Assembly: GCA_002449555.1 (NCBI GenBank)
Contig: DJXA01000199.1
Coordinates: 7,871 to 28,648, forward strand
Length of the DNA stretch: 20,778 bases
Direction of reading: 5' to 3'
From: Atopobiaceae bacterium UBA7016
Lineage (GTDB): Bacteria > Actinomycetota > Coriobacteriia > Coriobacteriales > Atopobiaceae
This document shows, piece after piece, positions 1 through 7,184 of this stretch (position 1 is its first letter; the number at the start of each line of letters is the position of its first letter). Below the pieces are notes generated by a model that searched no databases, was not told the DNA's origin, and saw only the letters and a list, made by a program, of their open reading frames with translations. A program made the translations under genes and the position numbers.

Positions 1-250
1 GGACCTTGCCCTCGGCGTTGCACTCGTTGACGGCGACCTGCGCACCAAACTTGGTGGCGTTGCCGTAGATGGCAGCGGCGCCCGTGGTGGGGCCGATGCC
101 GCCGATCTTGAAGATGCCGACCTCGGAGAGGTCGGTTGCGGGGGCGTCGCCCTCAGAGGAGCCACCGCCGCATCCAGCAAGGATGGCGGAAGCGCCAAGA
201 GCGCTCGTGAGCTGCACGAAGTTGCGACGAGAAACGTTGAAGTTCTTCAT
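1..250 (-). CDS. ABC transporter substrate-binding lipoprotein, N-terminus only
   Basis: Partial gene: the first 83 codons are in the window and the rest lies beyond position 1. The N-terminus reads MKNFNVSRRNFVQLTSALGA and is followed by a lipobox, ILAGC, so the mature protein should be lipid-anchored at the Cys. The SRRNFVQ stretch fits a twin-arginine (Tat) signal, which suggests a Tat-exported lipoprotein. The mature start, with FKIGGIGPTTGAAAIYGN and then FGAQVAVNECNAEGK, resembles type-1 periplasmic-binding proteins of the LivK/branched-chain amino-acid family, where this region forms the first strand and the ligand-binding Gly/Thr loop. A Ser/Gly-rich linker follows the lipid Cys. The start is supported by GGGAGAGAAG just upstream. 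Substrate cannot be told from this fragment; branched-chain amino acids are the family default. Confidence 0.8.
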   Translation of the reverse strand, partial: MKNFNVSRRNFVQLTSALGASAILAGCGGGSSEGDAPATDLSEVGIFKIGGIGPTTGAAAIYGNATKFGAQVAVNECNAEGKV

Positions 251-311
251 GGTCTTCTCTCCCTTGTAAAAGACGTATAGAAGCATGCGTACCACAATAG
301 GCACGACAAAA

Positions 312-346
312 GCTGAAAACCTTGGGAGTGGCCCAAGGTTTTCAGC
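312..346 (-). terminator. Intrinsic terminator, 15-bp stem
   Basis: A perfect 15-bp stem (arms 312-326 and 332-346) closes a 5-nt loop. On the minus strand it is followed by TTTTG, so it probably ends transcription of the 478-residue envelope gene that stops at 414. It also insulates the lipoprotein gene that starts at 250. On the plus strand no T-run follows. Confidence 0.75.
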
Positions 347-413
347 ACGGAAACATCAATTTCCTTACTTGAAACAGCGCGTTGCCACGGGATGGCACCC
401 GCGGTTACCTCAG

Positions 414-1850
414 CTAAGCTTCGCGGGCGAGCGGCGTATGCGCAGGCGCAAAGTGCTTCGGACGATAGACGCGCTCCTCCTCGTTCTTGGGAGCCTCGCC
501 CTTCTCGCCTCCACCCTGAATCACCGTGAGGTAGTCGCGCGAGGTGCGACGCGCGATGGGCGACGGATTCTGCGAGAACTCGTCGTCGATGAGGTAGTCC
601 ACGTAGGAGCTGGTATCGACCATCTCGGGATGGCCGGCGTGCATCTTGAACGGGATGAAGCTGGTGGAGCCCTCCAGGCCGTCGGGCTCATCGATGGTCT
701 CGATGGTGCCGATGGCGTCACGGAAGACGGGATTGCTCTGGTTGTTCAGGCGCTCGTCCATGGCCTTCAGAGCGAGGTCCCAGACATCCTCATGCTCAAG
801 GTCTTCGGCAGTACGATGCTCGGGGTAGACACCCACGTTGACCTCGGCGACGTTCTTCGAGATGTAATCCGCACGGCGAGAGGCCTCGGCATTGAGCTCG
901 AAGTGGGCGGCAGAGGTCGACCCCAGATGCATGGGGCCGGTCTGCGGCATGGGGGCGTCTTCGGGGATGTCCTCAACGCGCTTGAAGGCCCCTGCCTTGA
1001 CGGCGTGCTTGCCGATGAGAGTTCCCGTGCTTCCAGCGGTTTCAGCGGCCTCAACACTTTCGACGCTCAGCATGCTTCCGGTGCCCTCGGTGTAGTCAAC
1101 AGGATCGGGAGTGACCTCTTCCTTGCTGATGTCCTCGATGCGACGGATGGAAGAGCCGAGGGTCTTATTCCACCACGACGTGCCTACGTCACCCACGGTG
1201 CCATCGGCGCGCTCGATAATGGGCAGTCCCTCAAAGGGGTCGGTGCCCAGACGCGACGAAAGCACCACAGCGACGCCCGACGTACGGGCGGTCATGCGCT
1301 CGCGGAGGCTCTTGCGCCTCACGTAGTTCTCGGCGATGTCGGAATAATCGGTTGCGACGTGGGCCGGGCTCTTGGTCTGCAGCTCACCAGAGGCTGCGGG
1401 GTCGGTGACCTGCGCCTTCGCGGATTCGCGGGCGTGTCCCACCGAGACGTCCTGCACACGAATGACGCCCGATGCCTCCCACTCGCGGGCGGCCATGTGG
1501 CGCGCGGGGGCCTTGGAGGCGGCGATGGGCTTTTGGGTGGTGCGAGTACCCTCCTGCTGCTCGGCCTCTGCCTCGCTCTTCTTCTCGGACGCGCGCTCCT
1601 CGGCCTCTCGTGCCTCCGCCTGGGCGTTAGCCTTCTTGGCCTTGGTCTCCGTAATGGCAGCAAACGCGATGTGGGCAGCCGTAGAGAGCGAGGCTCCCGC
1701 GATCACGCCAAGCGCAAACTGGATGTAGGGCGCGGAGGAACCCGTGACAAGCTCTTCGAGCGAAATAGCCATAGCGTTGGTCGGAAAAGCACCCGTTGCC
1801 GCGCCAAGAAGTCCTACATAGATGGCCGGATTCCGCCTGCCAGTTGTCAT
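414..1850 (-). CDS. Unrecognised membrane-anchored protein, 478 residues
   Basis: I do not recognise this protein. The start MTTGRRNPAI (ATG at 1850) is chosen because GGGAGG lies about 9 nt upstream; an upstream in-frame extension to 2006 has no ribosome site and runs through the structured leader. Residues 8-27 form a short hydrophobic segment ending in NAMA, like a signal-peptide cleavage site. Residues 40-66 form a second, longer hydrophobic helix (PYIQFALGVIAGASLSTAAH). Residues 68-100 are Ala/Glu/Lys-rich and probably coiled coil. The rest is polar and acidic with no catalytic motif I can name; it has two similar short motifs, RRIEDISKEE (236-245) and KRVEDIPED (290-298), and a segment DPFEGLPIIERADGTVGDVG (204-223). 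It seems to be a single-gene unit with its own promoter and terminator. Envelope location is inference. Confidence 0.7.
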   Translation of the reverse strand: MTTGRRNPAIYVGLLGAATGAFPTNAMAISLEELVTGSSAPYIQFALGVIAGASLSTAAHIAFAAITETKAKKANAQAEAREAEERASEKKSEAEAEQQEGTRTTQKPIAASKAPARHMAAREWEASGVIRVQDVSVGHARESAKAQVTDPAASGELQTKSPAHVATDYSDIAENYVRRKSLRERMTARTSGVAVVLSSRLGTDPFEGLPIIERADGTVGDVGTSWWNKTLGSSIRRIEDISKEEVTPDPVDYTEGTGSMLSVESVEAAETAGSTGTLIGKHAVKAGAFKRVEDIPEDAPMPQTGPMHLGSTSAAHFELNAEASRRADYISKNVAEVNVGVYPEHRTAEDLEHEDVWDLALKAMDERLNNQSNPVFRDAIGTIETIDEPDGLEGSTSFIPFKMHAGHPEMVDTSSYVDYLIDDEFSQNPSPIARRTSRDYLTVIQGGGEKGEAPKNEEERVYRPKHFAPAHTPLAREA

Positions 1851-1857
1851 GTCCTCG

Positions 1858-1903
1858 CACCTCCCGGGGCCAAAGCCCGCGCCGTGGCACGTAACCCCAG
1901 GTG
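1858..1903 (-). promoter_or_regulatory. Hairpin sequestering the Shine-Dalgarno of the 478-residue gene
   Basis: In the leader RNA, CACCT (1899-1903) can pair with AGGTG (1858-1862), and GGGG (1895-1898) with CCCC (1866-1869), leaving a 3-nt bulge. AGGTG is part of the GGGAGGTG ribosome site of the ATG at 1850, so closing the hairpin would hide it. Upstream in the same leader is a second perfect hairpin, GACAGG/CCTGTC (about 1941-1957). The leader is about 177 nt from the predicted start site. It does not match the c-di-AMP or cobalamin riboswitch consensus as I know them. Confidence 0.4.
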
Positions 1904-2033
1904 AAGACGACCTATTGTTGTCCCGCTCCTTGCGGATAATGACAGGGAAAACCTGTCTGAGAGAACGGCGTGCTTCGTTTGAGGTGTATGTGCCGCTGTG
2001 TTTCATCGTCTAGACAAAAACCTAGATGGAAAA

Positions 2034-2063
2034 AATATACACGTAAACCTGCTCGTCTTGCAA
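2034..2063 (-). promoter_or_regulatory. Probable promoter of the 478-residue gene
   Basis: On the minus strand TTGCAA (2058-2063) and TATATT (2034-2039) are separated by 18 nt. This is a reasonable housekeeping-sigma promoter placed between the rho terminator and the envelope gene. It predicts a start near 2027. Confidence 0.5.
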
Positions 2064-2089
2064 GAACAAATGACAATTTCGGCAAAAGA

Positions 2090-2127
2090 GATGCCCTGCC
2101 GCGCTCTATCGAACGCGCCAGGGCATC
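2090..2127 (-). terminator. Intrinsic terminator of rho
   Basis: The arms GATGCCCTG and CAGGGCATC, extended by CGCG/CGCG with one internal mismatch, form a stem of about 14 bp. On the minus strand the stem is followed by CTCTTTTG. It begins about 27 nt after the rho stop codon. Confidence 0.75.
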
Positions 2128-2153
2128 ACATGCTCAGATACGACAAGTCGCCG

Positions 2154-4118
2154 TTAGCCGAAGTAGTCTCCGCTCTGCTGAGCCTTCTTTGCGGAGCGAA
2201 TCAGGAACTCCTGGTTGGTGTTGGTTGCCTTGAGGCCCTTGACCAGCGCCGTGGCGGCGCGCTCGACGTTGTTCATGTTGGCGAGCACGCGACGGATGCC
2301 CCACACGAAGGGCTGGAGTTCGGGGTCGATGAGCAGGTCTTCGTTTCTCGTGCCCGAGGCAACCGGGTCGATGGCTGGGAAGATGCGCTTGTCGGCCAGG
2401 TCGCGGTCAAGCTTCAGCTCCATGTTGCCCGTGCCCTTGAACTCCTCGAAGATGACCTCGTCCATCTTGGAGCCCGTGTCCACCAGCGCTGAGGCCAGAA
2501 TGGTGAGCGATCCGCCGTTCTCGATGTTGCGCGCCGCGCCCAAGAACTTCTTGGGCGGATACAGGGCGGCCGAGTCGACGCCGCCGGACAGGATGCGACC
2601 GCTGGCGGGCTGCGCAAGATTGTAGGCGCGCGCGAGACGCGTGATGGAGTCAAGCACCACCACGACGTCCTCGCCCTGCTCGACCAGGCGCTTGGCGTGC
2701 TCGATCACGAGCTCGGAAACCGCGGTGTGGTTCTCTGCGGGCATGTCGAACGTGGAGGCGACCACCTCGCCGCGGATGGAGCGCTCCATGTCGGTGACTT
2801 CCTCAGGACGCTCGTCGACGAGCAGACAGAAGAGGTGCACCTCGGGGTTGTTGGCGGCAATGGACTGGCAGATGCGCTTCAGAACCGTGGTCTTACCCGC
2901 CTTAGGAGGCGAGACGATGAGGCCACGCTGTCCCTTGCCGATGGGCGCCACCAGGTCGATGGCACGACCCGTCGTCGAGTCCTTGCCGTGCTCCATAACC
3001 AGGCGCTCGTCAGGATAGATGGGGGTCAGGTCGCGGAAGTGCGGACGGTCCTTGAGGCCTTCGGGCGAGCGCCCGTTGACCGTGTCGATGCGATGCAGCG
3101 GCGGATACTTGTTTCCCGTGCGCGACGGCGCAACCTGACCAGACACCTTATCGCCCGGACGAAGCCCGTAAGAGCGAATGATCTGCTGGTGAACGAAGGC
3201 ATCGTTCTCCCCCGGCATGTAGTTGCCGGTGCGGAGGAACGCGTAGCCTTCGCTCTGCATCTCGAGCACGCCCGTGACCGGACGGAACCCTTCGGCAAGC
3301 GCCGCGGCGGCATAGATGCTCTCTACCAGGTCCTTCTTGCGGACGCCGACGTAGTCAACGCCCAGCTCGGCCGCCTTAGAGCGGAGGTCTGCGACGAGCA
3401 TGCCCTCGAGCTCCTCGCGGGTGAGGGTCGGCTCGGCGGCTGCTTCCTGCCCACGACGGTTGCGACGCTTGTTTTGGTTACGCTTTCCGCCCTGACCCTG
3501 CGCCTGGTTCTGCTGCCCCTGAGCCTTGTTGTCGTTCTTTTGCTGCTGGGACTGCGCCGCATCGCGGGCGTTGCGCCTACGACGGCGCGGCTGCGCCTCG
3601 TCTGAAGCGGTCTCCCCTGCCGGCGTCCCACCATCAGTCTGGGCGTCCGCCTCGGCAAGGGTCGTCGCGGGCGGAGCGCCTGCCTGCGACGAGGCTATGG
3701 TTGCCTCTTGCGTCAGCTTGGTCATCTCGTCGACGCTTGCAGCTGGCTCTGAGGCAACGGTCTGATCGGCAGGTGCCTCCGCGTCCTTACGCGGACGTCC
3801 ACGACGCCGCTTGGGCTTTGCCTCCTCGGGCGCCTCAGCCTCAGCCTGGGCAGGAACATCGGCAACGGGAGCGGCCTCTGCCGTCGGCTCCTCTGCCGCC
3901 ACCTTGCGGGGACGACCGCGACGCTTGCGCGGCGCCTCGGGGGTCTCGCCCTCGGCCGCAGGCTCAAAGCTCAGCGTAGTCTGGGCTGCGCCTTCCTCCG
4001 CAGGGGCCGTGACCTCGGCCTTCTTGGTGCGCCTGCGTCGCGTGGGCTTTGGAGCCTCTTCGGCGGCACCCTCTGTCGGAGCTTGGACACCTTGGGTATC
4101 AACGGCTTCGTCTGCCAT
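2154..4118 (-). CDS. rho: Transcription termination factor Rho with long disordered N-terminal extension
   Basis: Rho is a hexameric RNA-dependent ATPase/helicase that ends transcription of untranslated RNA. The protein has 654 residues, against about 420 in E. coli; the extra length is N-terminal. Residues 1-235 are low-complexity, Ala/Glu-rich with basic clusters, including two AT-hook-like motifs, RKRRGRPRK (64-72) and KRRRGRPRK (103-111), an RRRRRNAR cluster near 178, and a Gln/Asn-rich stretch at about 188-222. The Rho N-terminal helical domain is at about 235-270, and the cold-shock-like RNA-binding domain starts near 280 (GVLEMQSEGYAFLR). Walker A is PPKAGKTT (404-411), Walker B is VVVVLDSITR (485-494), and the loop GGVDSAALYPPKKFLGAARN is at 512-531. 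Such N-terminal insertions are common in actinobacterial Rho. ATG at 4118 has AAAGGA upstream. Confidence 0.98.
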   Translation of the reverse strand: MADEAVDTQGVQAPTEGAAEEAPKPTRRRRTKKAEVTAPAEEGAAQTTLSFEPAAEGETPEAPRKRRGRPRKVAAEEPTAEAAPVADVPAQAEAEAPEEAKPKRRRGRPRKDAEAPADQTVASEPAASVDEMTKLTQEATIASSQAGAPPATTLAEADAQTDGGTPAGETASDEAQPRRRRRNARDAAQSQQQKNDNKAQGQQNQAQGQGGKRNQNKRRNRRGQEAAAEPTLTREELEGMLVADLRSKAAELGVDYVGVRKKDLVESIYAAAALAEGFRPVTGVLEMQSEGYAFLRTGNYMPGENDAFVHQQIIRSYGLRPGDKVSGQVAPSRTGNKYPPLHRIDTVNGRSPEGLKDRPHFRDLTPIYPDERLVMEHGKDSTTGRAIDLVAPIGKGQRGLIVSPPKAGKTTVLKRICQSIAANNPEVHLFCLLVDERPEEVTDMERSIRGEVVASTFDMPAENHTAVSELVIEHAKRLVEQGEDVVVVLDSITRLARAYNLAQPASGRILSGGVDSAALYPPKKFLGAARNIENGGSLTILASALVDTGSKMDEVIFEEFKGTGNMELKLDRDLADKRIFPAIDPVASGTRNEDLLIDPELQPFVWGIRRVLANMNNVERAATALVKGLKATNTNQEFLIRSAKKAQQSGDYFG

Positions 4119-4301
4119 GCACCCATCCTTTCCATATCATCTTTGCACGGGCATAAACGCCCATGTCACACATTCGTGTTAGACGCACCACGCACGGCAT
4201 GGCACTCTCTGTATCACAACAACGAAATATCGATTTGCGCGCTATATACCTGAGAAAAGGGGAAATTGAGCCGCCAACGCAAGCGCGTTCGGCCGAGAGC
4301 G

Positions 4302-4330
4302 ACTATAGCATATGTATGGTCGAGCGGCAA
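4302..4330 (-). promoter_or_regulatory. Probable rho promoter with structured leader
   Basis: TTGCCG (4325-4330) and TATAGT (4302-4307) lie 17 nt apart on the minus strand, and TG two positions before the -10 gives an extended -10. Transcription should start near 4295, giving a leader of about 177 nt. A hairpin (GCC.AACGC with GCGTT.GGC, one bulge, 4273-4293) begins right at the predicted start, and a 7-bp hairpin sits at 4146-4166. Rho is autoregulated through its leader in several bacteria; whether that holds here is unknown. The rest of 4119-4372 shows nothing else I can name. Confidence 0.5.
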
Positions 4331-4372
4331 ATAAGCCGCTGAATTCCCGGCAAGCGGACGAGTATGAAGCCG

Positions 4373-5047
4373 CTAGTTGGAGCGAGACTTCCGGCGAACG
4401 ACCAGCGCCTCAACGCGGGTGGTGATGCTCTTGGCAATCTCTTCGCCGCTCTCAGTCAGGGCGACTTGCGCGGAGCGGGGCGAGCCCTCAACCTGGACGC
4501 GGTGCAGATAGCCGTCATCCACCAGCGACGTGACCGTCATGGAGACCGTGGGCTGCAGCAGACCGAGCCCGTCAACGAGGTCGGTAACCGAGCAAGCGTC
4601 GCGATCATACGCGTACAGGCCCAGCAAAATGAGCTCACCCGACATGCAGGAAACCGAGCCCATGGCGTCAACGTACTTGCGCATGCGGTCGGGCGTCACG
4701 CGAGACAGCGCCTGTCCGACGGGAATCCTCGAGCAGGTCTTGGCGCAGAGGTCACGGACGACTTCGCGACCCTGATCGGTGATCTGGCACACGACGTTGC
4801 GGCGATCTGCGTCGCCCTTAACGCGCTCGATGAGGCCAAGCGTGGCAAGATGCTTGGTGCGATGCGTCATGGTGGGGCGCAACGAGCCCTGGTACTCAGC
4901 AATATCAGATGTTTTTAGCGATCCGCCCGCCACGTCGAGCCGGCAGAGGATGGCAAACTCCGAAAACGTGAGACGCGCTGGAGCGGCAGCACCCTGACGA
5001 ACCAGGTTATATGCCCTGCGTATAGAAAGGTACTCGCGAAGCTCCAT
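4373..5047 (-). CDS. Transcriptional regulator with two tandem MarR-type winged helices
   Basis: At 224 residues it is about half again as long as a usual MarR protein. It contains two winged-helix units. The first is at about 26-100 (LTFSEFAILCRL, then LRPTMTHRTKHLATLGLIER, then DRRNVVCQITDQGREVV). The second is at about 134-208 (MSGELILLGLYAY, then LQPTVSMTVTSLVDDGYLHR, then PRSAQVALTESGEEIA). The two recognition-helix regions align with each other (RPTMTHRTKHL against QPTVSMTVTSL), pointing to an internal duplication, as in the staphylococcal SarS/SarU proteins. It probably binds DNA with both units of one chain; ligand and targets are unknown. The start has a perfect AGGAGG 6 nt upstream. 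It lies 140 nt after argS, with a possible operator between them. Confidence 0.85.
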   Translation of the reverse strand: MELREYLSIRRAYNLVRQGAAAPARLTFSEFAILCRLDVAGGSLKTSDIAEYQGSLRPTMTHRTKHLATLGLIERVKGDADRRNVVCQITDQGREVVRDLCAKTCSRIPVGQALSRVTPDRMRKYVDAMGSVSCMSGELILLGLYAYDRDACSVTDLVDGLGLLQPTVSMTVTSLVDDGYLHRVQVEGSPRSAQVALTESGEEIAKSITTRVEALVVRRKSRSN

Positions 5048-5059
5048 TTCGCCTCCTGA

Positions 5060-5120
5060 GATGAATAACGCAACCGTAGGTCACAGCAAACAGCAAGATA
5101 AGCCACTTCTTTTATTCATC
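5060..5120. promoter_or_regulatory. Perfect 9-bp inverted repeat, candidate operator of the MarR-type gene
   Basis: GATGAATAA (5060-5068) and TTATTCATC (5112-5120) are exact inverted copies, centre-to-centre 52 bp, about five helical turns. The near arm abuts the ribosome site of the regulator at 4373-5047. That position would suit autorepression, but binding is inference. Confidence 0.35.
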
Positions 5121-5187
5121 AAAGGTAATGCAACATCTTGATTTATTGTCGGTACCTAACAAATTGTTCACGTTGACGAAAGAAAAC

Positions 5188-7032
5188 TCACATCACCTCG
5201 GGCGCAGACACGCCGATAAGACCCAGCGCGACCTTCAGGTTTATGCGTACGGCATCACAAACGGCAAGGCGAGCGCGAGAGAGCTCGGCGTCCATGGGAC
5301 GTCCATCGCTCGGCAGCACCTGGCAGTCGTGATAGAAGCCGTGATACGCGGCGGCCAGCTCCTCGCAGAAGTGCGTGAGGCGGAAGGGCGCGCGGTCACG
5401 AGCACAGCTCGCCACGAGCTCGGGGAACTCCGAGATCTTGCGCGAGAGTGCGAGCTCGGTGGGGTGCGTAAGCAGCGACAGGTCAACATCGGTGCCAATG
5501 GCCTGCGCGGCAACGGCATCCATGCCCAGCTCGGCGGCCTGGGCCTCGTTCACGCCCGCAGCGCGACGAAGGATGGAACAGATGCGCGCGTGCGCATACT
5601 GCACGTAGTAGACCGGGTTGGTGTTGTCCTGCTTCTTCACGGCCTCGATGTCGAAGTCGATGGTCTGGTTGGACGACTTGGAGATGAGCGTGTAGCGCGT
5701 GGCGTCGACGCCGGCCTCGTCAACCAGCTCCTGGAAGGCGATCATGGTACCGCGACGCTTGGACATGCGAACGGGCACGCCATTGCGCAGCAGGTTGACG
5801 AACTGGCCCAGGAGCACCTCGTACTTGCCGGGATAGCCCAGCGCGTCGGCAACGGACTGCACGCGCTTGATGTAGCCGTGGTGGTCGGCGCCCCAGATGT
5901 TAATCTCGTAGTCCGCGACCTCGAACTTCTTCACGCAGTACGCGACGTCGGAGGCAAAGTAGGTGTACTCGCCGTTCGACTTGATGAGCACGCGGTCCTT
6001 GTCGTCGCCGTAGTCGGTGGAACGGAACCACAGGGCACCGTCATCTCCGCGGTACAGCAGGCCCTTCTCGTCCAGAATCTTGAAGGTGCGGTCGATGTAG
6101 GAAACGCCGTTCTCGTCCTTCTCGTAGAAGGAGCGCTCGCTGCGCCACTCGTCAAATTCGCAGCGCACCTGATCGCAGGTGGCCTTGATCTGGCCGAGCA
6201 TGTCGCGGTAGGCGCGCTCGCGGAAAATGGGGTCGCGCTCCTCAGCCGGAACGTCCACCCACTTGGCGCCGTCCTGGCGGTAGAAGCGCTGGGCAATGCG
6301 AATGATGTAGTCGCCGCCGTAGGAGTTGCCACCGAGCGCCGCGTTGAAGGCGTCCATGTAGGGGTGCAGCTCGGGATGTTCGTCGTCCTCGTCCTGGATG
6401 TACGCCTCGCGGTCGGCGAGCAGCACGTAGGCGGCCTCGGACGCGTCGCAGCAACGCTTCTTGATGATGCTGCAGATCTGCAGGTAGCGCATCACCACCG
6501 AGGTGCCGAAGACGTCCATCTGGCTGCCGTGGTCGTTGACGTAATACTCGCGCTGCACGTCGTAGTTGGCGTGCTCGAGCACGTTGCACAGCGAGTCGCC
6601 GATTGCCGCCCAGCGGCCGTGGCCCACATGCAGCGGGCCCGTGGGGTTCGCGGAGATGAACTCCACCTGCACGCGCAGGCCGTCGCCCACGTTGCACTTG
6701 CCCCAATCGGCACCTGCCTTGCGCACGGTCTGGAAGACCTCGTTGCTTGCGGCGGTGTTCAGGTAGAAGTTGATGAAGCCAGGGCCGGCCACCTCGACGC
6801 GTGCGATGCGCGCATCGCTCGGCATGTGCGCGACGATGGCCGCGGCGATCTTGGCCGGCGCGCACTTGGCAAGGCGTGCCGAGCGCATGGCCACGGTCGA
6901 CGTCCAGTCACCGTTTCCGGAGTCCGCCGGACGCTCGATGCCGCAATCCCCCACCTCAAACTCGGGCAGGTCACCAGCGGCCTGGGCAGATGCGATTGCT
7001 TGCTTGACGAGCTCCTCGATAGTCTCGGGCAT
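5188..7032 (-). CDS. argS: Arginyl-tRNA synthetase
   Basis: Class I synthetase that charges tRNA-Arg in the cytoplasm; 614 residues. The N-terminal additional domain occupies about 1-110. The HIGH signature is HVGH at 135-138 within NPTGPLHVGHGRW, and the KMSK signature is RMSKRRGTM at 422-430. The C-terminal helical anticodon-binding domain (about 480-614) contains YVQYAHARICSILRRA and ends in PEVM, as is typical. Residues about 185-235, between RYLQ and GGNSYGGDYI, look about 40 residues longer than in the ArgS proteins I know and are acidic and Cys-containing. The start at MPETIEE is preceded by AAAGGAG; an extension to 7095 lacks a ribosome site. Confidence 0.97.
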   Translation of the reverse strand: MPETIEELVKQAIASAQAAGDLPEFEVGDCGIERPADSGNGDWTSTVAMRSARLAKCAPAKIAAAIVAHMPSDARIARVEVAGPGFINFYLNTAASNEVFQTVRKAGADWGKCNVGDGLRVQVEFISANPTGPLHVGHGRWAAIGDSLCNVLEHANYDVQREYYVNDHGSQMDVFGTSVVMRYLQICSIIKKRCCDASEAAYVLLADREAYIQDEDDEHPELHPYMDAFNAALGGNSYGGDYIIRIAQRFYRQDGAKWVDVPAEERDPIFRERAYRDMLGQIKATCDQVRCEFDEWRSERSFYEKDENGVSYIDRTFKILDEKGLLYRGDDGALWFRSTDYGDDKDRVLIKSNGEYTYFASDVAYCVKKFEVADYEINIWGADHHGYIKRVQSVADALGYPGKYEVLLGQFVNLLRNGVPVRMSKRRGTMIAFQELVDEAGVDATRYTLISKSSNQTIDFDIEAVKKQDNTNPVYYVQYAHARICSILRRAAGVNEAQAAELGMDAVAAQAIGTDVDLSLLTHPTELALSRKISEFPELVASCARDRAPFRLTHFCEELAAAYHGFYHDCQVLPSDGRPMDAELSRARLAVCDAVRINLKVALGLIGVSAPEVM

Positions 7033-7116
7033 GCGAACTCCTTTACGTCCCTTTTCATGCGGTAATCGAGTGTAGCAGACAGTCTGCCTGCACACTCATT
7101 CTCTATTCACTGGCAA

Positions 7117-7180
7117 GGAACCACCGAGGACAGTCCTTCCTGGTCCCTCGGAACCAGGAAGGACTGTCCTCGGTGGTTCC
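7117..7180. repeat. 28-bp perfect palindrome between pncB and argS
   Basis: Arms 7117-7144 and 7153-7180 are perfectly complementary over 28 bp around an 8-nt loop. On the minus strand the apex reads TGGTTCCGAGGGACCA. The hairpin begins 4 nt after the pncB stop and is not followed by a T-run, so it is not a standard intrinsic terminator. Its apex matches that of the palindrome at 18367-18419, so the two seem to belong to one repeat family. Confidence 0.9.
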
Positions 7181-7184
7181 GGTG

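Noticed and set aside
285..1904. Long plus-strand ORF (539 codons) opposite the envelope gene
   Set aside because: Antisense shadow from GC-biased codons: no ribosome site, low-complexity Leu/Gly/Arg composition, and it spans the real gene, its terminator and its leader.
1851..2027. c-di-AMP (ydaO) or cobalamin riboswitch in the leader
   Set aside because: Short resemblances only; the conserved GGGGAACC/GGGUGAAUCC blocks of ydaO and the cobalamin box are missing.
5128..7065. Plus-strand ORF of 645 codons opposite argS
   Set aside because: argS has complete synthetase motifs on the minus strand; the antisense product is Val/Ala/Gly/His-rich without domains.
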